A stretch of DNA of 12,175 nucleotides from JBEIUL01 sp044356865 (GTDB lineage: Bacteria > Planctomycetota > Phycisphaerae > Phycisphaerales > SM1A02): contig JBIKVN010000084.1 of assembly GCA_044356865.1 (NCBI GenBank), forward strand, positions 1 through 12,175, written 5' to 3'. The position numbers were made by a program, and so were the translations under genes. This document shows positions 5,197-11,840 of the stretch, piece after piece. The notes under the pieces are model-generated. The model was given only the letters and a program-made list of their open reading frames with translations, searched no databases and was not told where the DNA came from. How positions within the stretch are numbered: position 1 is the first letter of the stretch; each line of letters begins with the position of its first letter.

Positions 5197-6882
5197 ATGG
5201 CGATGGACATCGATGGGACGGCGGCGTCTTCGGCACTCGCGCAATCGGTCGGACTCCCGAACATAGGGTCGGGGGCACCGCTGGTCATCCTGCTGGCCTT
5301 CGCGGCCCTGCTGGTGGTGCTGGTGCCGGCGATCTTCATCGCCAGCCGGTACCGCCGCTGCCCGTCGAACCGCATCCTGGTGATCTACGGCCGCGTGGGC
5401 AGCGGACGGGCCAGCCGCTGCCTCCACGGCGGCGGCGCGCTGGTGTGGCCGCTCATCCAGGATTGGGCGTTCCTCTCGCTCGAACCCATGGTGATCGACA
5501 TCCCGCTTTCGGGCGCGCTCAGCCTCAACAACATCCGCGTGAACGTCCCGTCGACCTTCACGGTGGGCGTGTCGACCGACCCGGTGCTCATGAACAACGC
5601 GGCCGAGCGCCTGCTCAACCTCACCAGCGCCCAGGTGCGGGACCAGGCTCAGGACATCATCCTGGGCCAGCTGCGCCTGGTGATCGCCACCCTCACCATC
5701 GAGGAGATCAACAAGGACCGCGAGAAGTTCATGACCCTCGTGAACGCGAACGTCGAGCAGGAGATCAACAAGATCGGCCTCGAGCTGATCAACGTGAACG
5801 TCCGCGACATCACCGACGAGGTGGGCTACATCGAGGCCATCGGCAAGCGGGCCGCCGCCGAGGCGATCAACCGCGCCAAGGTGGAGGTGGCGCAGCAGGA
5901 GCGCGACGGCGCGGCGGGCGAGGCCCGGGCGGTGCGCGAGCGCGAGGTGAGCGTCTCGAAGGAGCTCTCCGAGTCCGAGCAGGGCAAGAAGGCCGCGATG
6001 AGCGAGCAGCGTGCGGCGGTGGCGGCGCTCGAGACCCAGGCGGTATCGGCCGAGGTGGCGGCGCAGCGCGACCGCGAGGTGTCGGTCGCACAGCGGTCAG
6101 CCGAGACGATCGCCGCCAAGAAGGCGGCCGAGCAGGAGCAGCGGATCCGCGTGGCCGAGGCCGAAGCGGCGGCGATCACGGGCGAGAACCTCTCGCGGGC
6201 CAAGATGGCCGAGTCGGAGGCGCAGCTCGGCGAGGTGGAGGCCGAGAGCCGGCGCCGGCGCGAGGTCGCGGCAGCCAAGGCGGCCGAGGCCGTTCTCGTG
6301 GCCGAGCGCGAGCAGGAGCTCGCCCGCATGGGCAAGGAGCTCGTGGCGCCGCAGGAGATCGAGCGCACCCGCATCGAGATCGCGGCGGCCGCCGAGGCGG
6401 AGAAGCGTCGCATCGAGGCCAAGGGCGAGGCGGACGCGGTGATGCTCAAGTACCGGGCGGAGGCGGAGGGCGTGCGCAGCGTGCTCGAGGCCAAGGCCGA
6501 CGGCTATCGCCGCCTGATTGAGAGCTGCGGCAGCAACCCGCAGGTCGGCCCGACGCTGCTCCTCATCGAGCAGTTGCCGCAGCTGGTGGCCGAGCAGGTC
6601 AAGGCGATCTCGTCGCTCAAGATCGACAAGATCACGGTGTGGGACACGGGCACCACCCGCGACGGCCGCAACACCACGAGCGACTTCCTCGCGGGCATGG
6701 TGGGAAGCCTCCCCCGGCTGCACGAGCTGGCTCGGCAGGCGGGTATCCAGCTGCCGTCGGCCTTGGGCAAGGTCGACGAGGCGCGGCAGGGCATCTTCGA
6801 CGCCGAGACGCCTTCCGAGGCGGACGATCCGTCGGAATCCGGCTCCCCGCGCCGCTCGCGGCCGAGTGCCCCACCGGCCTGA
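5197..6882 (+). CDS. Flotillin family protein (SPFH domain)
   Basis: A 561-residue flotillin, similar in length to E. coli YqiK (about 553 aa). A short polar N-terminus is followed by one membrane segment at about 28-49 (PLVILLAFAALLVVLVPAIF). The SPFH/prohibitin domain covers about 53-215, beginning with PSNRILVIYGRVG and including the DIILGQLRLVIATLTIEEIN stretch typical of flotillins. Residues about 215-430 are a long Glu/Ala/Arg coiled coil with the repeated EA-type motifs that drive oligomerisation. The C-terminal flotillin domain (about 430-530) ends in a Pro/Ser-rich tail. The ATG at 5197 is preceded by AAGGAC about 8 nt upstream. It is co-transcribed with the NfeD-like gene. The role (membrane scaffold) is known for the family, not demonstrated here. 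Confidence 0.9.
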   Translation: MAMDIDGTAASSALAQSVGLPNIGSGAPLVILLAFAALLVVLVPAIFIASRYRRCPSNRILVIYGRVGSGRASRCLHGGGALVWPLIQDWAFLSLEPMVIDIPLSGALSLNNIRVNVPSTFTVGVSTDPVLMNNAAERLLNLTSAQVRDQAQDIILGQLRLVIATLTIEEINKDREKFMTLVNANVEQEINKIGLELINVNVRDITDEVGYIEAIGKRAAAEAINRAKVEVAQQERDGAAGEARAVREREVSVSKELSESEQGKKAAMSEQRAAVAALETQAVSAEVAAQRDREVSVAQRSAETIAAKKAAEQEQRIRVAEAEAAAITGENLSRAKMAESEAQLGEVEAESRRRREVAAAKAAEAVLVAEREQELARMGKELVAPQEIERTRIEIAAAAEAEKRRIEAKGEADAVMLKYRAEAEGVRSVLEAKADGYRRLIESCGSNPQVGPTLLLIEQLPQLVAEQVKAISSLKIDKITVWDTGTTRDGRNTTSDFLAGMVGSLPRLHELARQAGIQLPSALGKVDEARQGIFDAETPSEADDPSESGSPRRSRPSAPPA

Positions 6883-6896
6883 CGGCCCGCGGCCGG
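6874..6896 (+). terminator. Possible terminator hairpin at the flotillin stop
   Basis: CCGGCC (6874-6879) and GGCCGG (6891-6896) form a 6-bp all-GC stem around an 11-nt loop containing the stop codon. No T-run follows, so an intrinsic terminator is uncertain. Confidence 0.25.
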
Positions 6897-6908
6897 AAGT
6901 CCTGAGGG

Positions 6909-6914
6909 TACGAT
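6909..6914 (+). promoter_or_regulatory. Putative -10 box for the membrane-protein/GNAT-STAS/kinase cluster
   Basis: TACGAT in the 65-bp gap after the flotillin, predicting a transcript start near 6921 and a 27-nt leader that carries a GGAGGTG Shine-Dalgarno. Confidence 0.4.
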
Positions 6915-6918
6915 CCGC

Positions 6919-6938
6919 CCGCCGTCCACGGACGGCGG
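6919..6938 (+). promoter_or_regulatory. Stem-loop touching the Shine-Dalgarno
   Basis: CCGCCGTC (6919-6926), loop CACG, GACGGCGG (6931-6938): a perfect 8-bp stem. Its last two G residues are the first two of the GGAGGTG Shine-Dalgarno (6937-6943) for the gene at 6948. If transcription starts near 6921, 6 bp remain and the hairpin sits at the very 5' end. It could limit ribosome access; alternatively it is part of flotillin termination. Confidence 0.4.
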
Positions 6939-6947
6939 AGGTGTCGC

Positions 6948-7547
6948 ATGGTGCGGATCCTGATCGCGTCGATGGTGGCGGCGACCGCGGTGTTCACGTG
7001 GGGCGCGGTGGGTTGGATGGGCGGCCTCTGGGAGTGGGGCGTGCGGCCGATGCCGATCAGCGGCGGCGTGAACATCCTGCTCAGCGGCGGGATCGACGAG
7101 TCCGGCGCCTACGTCTTCCCCCCGATGCCGTTCGAGGACGGCACCGAGAGCGACGAGGTGAAGGCGGCAAACCTCGCGAAGTGGCAACAAGCCCACCGCG
7201 ACGGTCCGATCGGCATGGTCCTCGTCCGCGTCGAGGGCGGCGAGCCGTTCGACCCGAAGGTCTTCGCCCGCGGCTTCGCGATCGAGTGGGCGGCGACCCT
7301 GATGCTCGCGATCCTCGCGACGCTCGTCCGCGGCGGGTTCGGACGGCGGCTGCTCGCCGGGACGGTCGCGACGCTCTTCGCGGTTGCCGCGACGCACGGC
7401 GTCTCGTGGAACTTCTTCCTGCTGCCCGATTCCTACTCGGCGGCGATGGCCCTCGAGAGCCTCATCTCGTGGATGATCGCGGCCGTGATCTGCGCTGCGA
7501 TCGTGCCGGGGCCGCCGCGCGAGGCGTACGGGGCCGCCAAGGCGTGA
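6948..7547 (+). CDS. Membrane protein of unknown function, 199 aa
   Basis: An integral membrane protein with about four hydrophobic spans: 4-24, 108-127, 132-150 and 165-186. A periplasmic-type loop of about 80 residues follows the first span and contains ESGAYVFPPMP at about 51-61 and DGPIGMVLVRVEGG at about 85-98. That order (a FxWGAxxWM-like first helix, an ESGxYxxP motif, a GPxxxxxVR motif, then membrane helices) resembles a conserved hypothetical bacterial family I recall without a name, so no function is claimed. The start is fixed by GGAGGTG 4 nt upstream of the ATG. Its stop codon overlaps the GTG start of the next gene (GTGA, 7544-7547), which implies translational coupling with the GNAT-STAS frame. 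Confidence 0.75.
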   Translation: MVRILIASMVAATAVFTWGAVGWMGGLWEWGVRPMPISGGVNILLSGGIDESGAYVFPPMPFEDGTESDEVKAANLAKWQQAHRDGPIGMVLVRVEGGEPFDPKVFARGFAIEWAATLMLAILATLVRGGFGRRLLAGTVATLFAVAATHGVSWNFFLLPDSYSAAMALESLISWMIAAVICAAIVPGPPREAYGAAKA

Positions 7548-8443
7548 GGCCGCGCCGCGGCGAGCGGCTCGAGCTGCGGAAACCCGTCGCCGCCGATCGC
7601 GACGCGCTCGGGGTCCTGCGCGACCGCTCGCGCGGGCAATGGACGCCGTGGGAAGCGCGAAGCGCGGCCCAGCCGCCCGAATCCGGCCGGGCCTGGGCCG
7701 ACCGGATGGTCGCCGCCCCCGAGGGCCGCGACTTCGTCCGCCTCGCGGTCGTGCGGCACGCCGACGCGACGATCGTCGGCCTGGTCACCCTCGGCCAGAT
7801 CGTCCTCGGGCCGGCCCGTTCGGCGTTCGCGAGCTGGTGGATCGGGCTCGGCCACGAGGGCCGGGGCTACGGCCGCGAGGCGGTCGGACTGCTGCTCGAC
7901 CACGCGTTCCGCGACCTCGGCCTGAACCGGGTCGAGGCCAACATCCGGACCGGCAACGAGCGGTCGCGGCGGCTCGCCGCGGCCTTCGGGTTCCGCCATG
8001 AGGGCCTTTCGCCCGAGTTCCTCGAGATCGACGGGGCCTTCCGCGACCACGACCGGCTCGCGATCCTGCGGCGGGAGTGGCTCGCACGGTACCCTTCCGG
8101 CATGCACCTGACCGTCGTCACCGACCGTCCCGACCTGCTCGTCCTCGGCCTCGAAGGACGCCTCGACATCAAGGGGGCCTCGGCGATCGAGATCCCGCTT
8201 GCGGCCCGCGTGAACGCGGCGAAGCGGAGTACCGTCTTCGACCTCGCGAAGGTCGACTTCCTCGCGTCGATGGGCATGCAGCTGCTCGTGACCTCGCACC
8301 GCAGCCTCTCGGTCGCGGGCAAGCGGCTGGTGCTGCTCAACCCGCGGCCGGATGTCGAGACCGCCCTGCGGCTCTCGCGGCTCGACACGGTGATGGCGAT
8401 CGTGCACGACGCGGCCGAGGCGGAGCGGCTCGCGGCCGGCTGA
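7544..8443 (+). CDS. GNAT N-acetyltransferase fused in frame to a STAS domain
   Basis: A single 299-residue open frame with two domains. Residues 1-186 are a RimJ/RimL-type GNAT acetyltransferase: ERLELRKPVAADRDAL at the N-terminus, the acetyl-CoA pyrophosphate loop EGRGYG at 105-110, Asn138-x-x-Ser141, AAAFGFRHEG at 145-154, and the closing strand near DHDRLAILRREW. GNAT proteins of this type normally end about here. Instead the frame continues through LARYPSG into Met187 and a complete STAS domain (187-299) with no stop codon. The start is GTG 7544, overlapping the preceding stop by 4 nt; there is no better in-frame start near the GNAT N-terminus. The acetyl acceptor is unknown. Either a true fusion or two genes that lost the stop between them (or a base error) would give this picture. 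The internal STAS start is listed separately. Confidence 0.7.
   Translation: MRPRRGERLELRKPVAADRDALGVLRDRSRGQWTPWEARSAAQPPESGRAWADRMVAAPEGRDFVRLAVVRHADATIVGLVTLGQIVLGPARSAFASWWIGLGHEGRGYGREAVGLLLDHAFRDLGLNRVEANIRTGNERSRRLAAAFGFRHEGLSPEFLEIDGAFRDHDRLAILRREWLARYPSGMHLTVVTDRPDLLVLGLEGRLDIKGASAIEIPLAARVNAAKRSTVFDLAKVDFLASMGMQLLVTSHRSLSVAGKRLVLLNPRPDVETALRLSRLDTVMAIVHDAAEAERLAAG
8090..8095 (+). promoter_or_regulatory. Putative leaderless -10 box for an independent STAS transcript
   Basis: TACCCT, then TCCGGC, then ATG at 8102, inside the end of the GNAT domain. It has the same 6-nt spacing as the ade, MFS and small-lipoprotein starts. No Shine-Dalgarno is present. Confidence 0.4.
8102..8443 (+). 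CDS. STAS-domain protein (anti-sigma factor antagonist-like), alternative internal start
   Basis: A complete 113-residue STAS domain, the usual length for a free anti-sigma factor antagonist such as SpoIIAA or RsbV. It begins MHLTVVTDRPDLLVLGLEGR, then LD (the G-x-L-D turn of STAS domains), with the central strand TVFDLAKVDFL followed by Ala55-Ser56-Met57-Gly58. In SpoIIAA the equivalent is Asp-Ser-Ser-Gly with the first Ser phosphorylated, so the phosphorylatable Ser56 is kept while the Asp is replaced. The C-terminal half (HRSLSVAGKRLVLLNPRPDV, then a helix) is intact. This start is supported by the internal TACCCT box and by the match to full-length free STAS proteins. It could equally be only the C-terminal domain of the GNAT-STAS fusion. 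The stop is 28 nt before the kinase start, so the two are likely co-transcribed. Confidence 0.6.
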   Translation: MHLTVVTDRPDLLVLGLEGRLDIKGASAIEIPLAARVNAAKRSTVFDLAKVDFLASMGMQLLVTSHRSLSVAGKRLVLLNPRPDVETALRLSRLDTVMAIVHDAAEAERLAAG

Positions 8444-8452
8444 GGCCGACGC

Positions 8453-8463
8453 GAGGAGAGGAG
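8453..8463 (+). promoter_or_regulatory. Shine-Dalgarno for the kinase
   Basis: A purine run GAGGAGAGGAG ending about 8 nt before GTG 8472. It decides for the GTG start over later candidates. Confidence 0.65.
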
Positions 8464-8471
8464 AACCCCGA

Positions 8472-11400
8472 GTGCCCCGCGCCCCGCGAAGGCCGGATCC
8501 GGAACTGGTCGCCGAGCTCCTCGACGAGGCCGTCGAGCGACCGGCCGAAGAGCGTCGCTCGTGGGTCGCCTCGCGCTGCGGCGGCGACGCCCTGCTCGAG
8601 AGCGAGGTGCTCGAGCTGCTCGGGTTCCTGCCCGATCCCGAGACGCCGGAAGCCACTCCTCGCGGCGAGGCGGAACTCACCCCGGGCGAGGTGATCGGCG
8701 GCTGCCGCCTCGGTCGCGTGCTCGGGCGGGGCGGGATGGGCGTGGTCTACGCGGCCGAGCAGCTCGAACCGCGGCGGGCGGTCGCGGTGAAGACGCTGCG
8801 GTCGGGCTTCCTCGGCCCCGACGCCCGCCGGCGGTTGAGGCTCGAGGCGGCGGCGCTCGCGCGAATCGACCACCCGGCGGTCGCACGGGTCCTGGCGGCG
8901 GGCGTCCAGCGCGACCCGGGCCGGCACGGCTCGGACATCCCGTACCTGGTCCTCGAGCTCGTGCCCGACGCAAGAACGCTCGACGAGTGGTGGCGCGGCT
9001 CGGGCGAGTCGCTCGCCACGCGGCTCGCCCGGTTCGCACAGGCCTGCAACGGCGTGCACCAGGCGCACCTCCGCGGCATCCTGCACCGTGATCTCAAGAC
9101 GAGCAACGTGCTCGTCGGCCGCGACGGGCAGCCGAAGGTGATCGACTTCGGCGTCGCGTCGCTCGCCGAGCCCACGCCGGACGAGGCCTCGCTCGCCGAG
9201 ACCGGCCATGCCCTGGTCGGCACGCTTGCGAACATGAGCCCCGAGCAGGCGGCGGGCCGGGCCGTCGACCACCGCAGCGACGTCTACGCACTCGGAACGA
9301 TGCTCTACGAGCTGCTGGCCGGCGAGCCGCCCTACCGCGTCGACCGCAGCGATCTGCCGGGCAGCATCCGCCGCATCGCCGAGGCCGTGCCGCCGCCGCC
9401 CTCCCGGCGCGAGCCACGCTGCCGCGGCGACCTGGACGTGATCGTCGCGAAAGCGCTCGCGAAGGACCCCGCCGACCGCTACGACTCGGCCGAGGATCTC
9501 GCCGACGACCTGCGCCGCACGCTTGCCGACGAACCCATACTGGCCCGGCCGACGCCCCTGCCGCGGCGGATCGCCAAGGCGCTTCGCCGCAACCTCGCGG
9601 TGACGCTCGCCTCGAGCGCGGCCATCCTCGCGCTTGCGACCGCCCTCATCGCCAGCCTCGTCGCGCAGGCGAAGACCTCGCGGGCGCTCTTCGCGGCCAG
9701 CTTCGCGAACCTCGAGCGCATGGCCGAGGCGGGCGAGGTGCGGGCGGCCCGCGCGGCCCTCGAGCGGCTCGGCTCGTTCGGCCTCGGCGAGCCGTGGGCG
9801 GCCCGGGTCCATCGCGGCGAGATCGAGCAGGCGACCGGGATCTGCGATGAGGCCCCTCCGGCGAACTCGATGGCCCTCGGGCTGTCCGCCGACGGTTCGC
9901 TGGCCGCGATGGTCGGCCCGATGGACCGGGTCCGGATCGTCGACCTCACCTCGATGCGAAAGGTCGAGGACCTCGAGATCGGCCACGACGAGTGCTACTC
10001 GGTCGAGTTTCGCGAGAACGACCGGATCGTCCGCTTCGCCCGGCTCTCGGGCCGCGTCGAGGACTGGTCGCTCCCGAGCCGAGGGGGCGACGGGGCGGTG
10101 CGAACGGTCTTCGACTTCGGCACCCAACCGGCCGGCGACTACCTCTGCGAGACGTACACGTCCTCCGACGGTCGTTGGCTCTGCGGCGGCATCAACGGTC
10201 CCGACGCCCGCCATGTCGCGGTCGAGCTCGGGACCGGGCGACGCTTCGACTTCCGCGGGCTGGACCTTGCCGACTCGAACATGGCCTTCCTGGTCGCCCC
10301 GCACCCCACCCGGCCGCTCTTCGCCTGCGGCGGCGACGCGGGCGTCGCGTGGCTCGACCTCTCGGGCCCCGAGCCGCGGTGGATTCCGACCTCCTTCCGG
10401 AGCCAGACCAACGACCTCAAGTTCTCGCCCGACGGAACTCGCCTCGCCACGATCACCCACTTCGGGGTCCATGTCGCCGAGGTTCCCGAGGACCTCGACG
10501 CACCGGTCGGTTTCGAGCCGCTCGAGGCCCGCGTCCAGTCGCCGTGGTCGCTCGCGTGGAGCCCCGACTCGCGAATCCTTGCCGCCAGCGGCCGGACGCC
10601 CGAGGTGCTCCTCATCGATGCCGCGAGCCGCACGGTGCAGGCCCGTCGCTTCGGCGGCAGCGGCTACCACTGGCGGATGGCATTCACGCCCGACGGAGAC
10701 GAGCTGGTGACCGCCGCGGGCGCCCTCGTGAAGTATCCGGTCCGCGAGGCGTTCCCGCGCGAGCTTCGGCCGGCCTTCGCCGGGATGGTTTCGGCCAAGC
10801 CCACCGTGCACTGGCTTGACGACGGCGAGCTGATCGCCGCGACCGGCCCCTACGGCGAGCTCGATCTGATCGAACCCGCGAGCGGGCGCTCGATCCGCCT
10901 CGTCGAGGGCTCGGCCCGCTCGCTCGGACACGGCGCGGCCGATCCGAGCGGCCGGTTTCTTGCGGTGGCCGGCGTCGGGCGACCGACGCTGCTCTTCGAT
11001 CGCCAGACCGGCCGCCGCCACGAGCTGCCCGAGATCGGCCGGGCCGACCTCGCCTTCTCGCCCTCCGGGCGTTGGCTGGCCTACACCGACCAGGCGCGGC
11101 GGTACGCCGTGATCGACGCGATCCGCGGTGAGGTCGAGGCCGCGCTGGAGGTCCCGACGGGCCTCGACAACTTCGGATGCCTCTGGCTCGACGAGCGGCG
11201 CTGCCTCACCGGAAACGCCAACCGTCGCGCGCTGATCGAACGCGACGGGGCAGGCCGCTGGACGGTGCGCGAGATCCGCTCGCAAGGACTGTCGACGATC
11301 GCCCCGCTGCCGCCCGGTCCGGACGGCCTTCGCTGGGCCATCGCGAACCTGGGCGCGACGCTCTACGGGCTGCACGATTTCGATCCCGACCGCACGGACG

Positions 11401-11765
11401 AGGGCGATGCCCGGTGGGTGGCCCTCGCCGATCTGACCGAAAGTCCGCGGGCCCTCGCGGGCAGCCCCGACGGCACCCTGATCGCCGCGGGTGGGTCCGA
11501 CCCGCGGATCGTGATCTACGACCGCGGGCGGAGACTCGCCCTCGGGAGTTTCCCTACGGAAGCCCGCCTGTCGGACCTCGAGTTCTCGCCCGACGGGCGC
11601 ACGCTGGCCGCGGTGGATTATCGGGGCCGAATCCAGCTTTTCGAGACCCGAACGGCCGCCGAACGCGAGGAGGTGCGGCGCCAGCGCGAGGCGATTTTCG
11701 GAGCGGGCGAGCGGGAGTTCCGCGAGGCGCTGGCGAACCGCGGCTGGAAACCGCCGAACCGCTGA
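8472..11765 (+). CDS. Transmembrane Ser/Thr protein kinase with C-terminal beta-propeller
   Basis: A 1097-residue Hanks-type (PknB-like) kinase. Residues 1-70 form the helical region found before many planctomycete kinases (ELVAELLDEAVERPAEER and onward). The catalytic domain covers about 78-350: glycine loop GRGGMGVV 85-92, Lys107 in VAVK, Glu125 on helix C, HRDLK 205-209 with Asp207, Asn212, DFG 225-227 and SPEQ 256-259. All are intact, so it should be active. A transmembrane helix lies at about 375-397 (LAVTLASSAAILALATALIA), placing the kinase inside and the rest outside. From about 460 to 1075 the protein carries repeated propeller motifs of the type FSPDGTRLA, FSPSGRWLA and FSPDGRTLA, as in WD40/PQQ-like sensors, and ends in a charged helix. 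GTG 8472 follows a clear Shine-Dalgarno. The neighbouring STAS domain and ECF sigma factor are plausible partners, not proven ones. Confidence 0.9.
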   Translation: MPRAPRRPDPELVAELLDEAVERPAEERRSWVASRCGGDALLESEVLELLGFLPDPETPEATPRGEAELTPGEVIGGCRLGRVLGRGGMGVVYAAEQLEPRRAVAVKTLRSGFLGPDARRRLRLEAAALARIDHPAVARVLAAGVQRDPGRHGSDIPYLVLELVPDARTLDEWWRGSGESLATRLARFAQACNGVHQAHLRGILHRDLKTSNVLVGRDGQPKVIDFGVASLAEPTPDEASLAETGHALVGTLANMSPEQAAGRAVDHRSDVYALGTMLYELLAGEPPYRVDRSDLPGSIRRIAEAVPPPPSRREPRCRGDLDVIVAKALAKDPADRYDSAEDLADDLRRTLADEPILARPTPLPRRIAKALRRNLAVTLASSAAILALATALIASLVAQAKTSRALFAASFANLERMAEAGEVRAARAALERLGSFGLGEPWAARVHRGEIEQATGICDEAPPANSMALGLSADGSLAAMVGPMDRVRIVDLTSMRKVEDLEIGHDECYSVEFRENDRIVRFARLSGRVEDWSLPSRGGDGAVRTVFDFGTQPAGDYLCETYTSSDGRWLCGGINGPDARHVAVELGTGRRFDFRGLDLADSNMAFLVAPHPTRPLFACGGDAGVAWLDLSGPEPRWIPTSFRSQTNDLKFSPDGTRLATITHFGVHVAEVPEDLDAPVGFEPLEARVQSPWSLAWSPDSRILAASGRTPEVLLIDAASRTVQARRFGGSGYHWRMAFTPDGDELVTAAGALVKYPVREAFPRELRPAFAGMVSAKPTVHWLDDGELIAATGPYGELDLIEPASGRSIRLVEGSARSLGHGAADPSGRFLAVAGVGRPTLLFDRQTGRRHELPEIGRADLAFSPSGRWLAYTDQARRYAVIDAIRGEVEAALEVPTGLDNFGCLWLDERRCLTGNANRRALIERDGAGRWTVREIRSQGLSTIAPLPPGPDGLRWAIANLGATLYGLHDFDPDRTDEGDARWVALADLTESPRALAGSPDGTLIAAGGSDPRIVIYDRGRRLALGSFPTEARLSDLEFSPDGRTLAAVDYRGRIQLFETRTAAEREEVRRQREAIFGAGEREFREALANRGWKPPNR

Positions 11766-11791
11766 AGGGCCCGCGCGGCACCGGCCCTTCA
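11763..11791 (+). terminator. Hairpin after the kinase gene
   Basis: TGAAGGGCC (11763-11771) pairs perfectly with GGCCCTTCA (11783-11791): 9 bp, 11-nt loop, starting at the kinase stop codon. No T-run follows. It could stop or attenuate transcription before the sigma factor gene, and it abuts the latter's putative -10. Confidence 0.45.
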
Positions 11792-11795
11792 AGGT

Positions 11796-11801
11796 TATCC
11801 T
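11796..11801 (+). promoter_or_regulatory. Putative -10 box for the ECF sigma factor gene
   Basis: TATCCT (in AAGGTTATCCTTTGG), predicting a transcript start near 11808 and a leader of about 33 nt with an AAAGGA Shine-Dalgarno. Confidence 0.4.
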
Positions 11802-11840
11802 TTGGGTGTCGGCGGATCCATTCCCGAAAGGATGTCCTCC

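Noticed and set aside
5880..6480. Apparent DNA repeats rich in GAGGC, GCGGAG and GCCGAG within the flotillin gene.
   Set aside because: They reflect the Glu/Ala/Arg heptads of the coiled coil and are not an independent DNA repeat array.
4797..6521. A 574-codon plus-strand open frame overlapping nfeD and the flotillin.
   Set aside because: Wrong frame of two clearly recognised genes; the product is Gly/Arg-rich repeats produced by the flotillin coiled-coil codons.
11832..11840. An earlier in-frame ATG for the sigma factor at 11832.
   Set aside because: It overlaps the AAAGGA ribosome binding site that serves the ATG at 11841.
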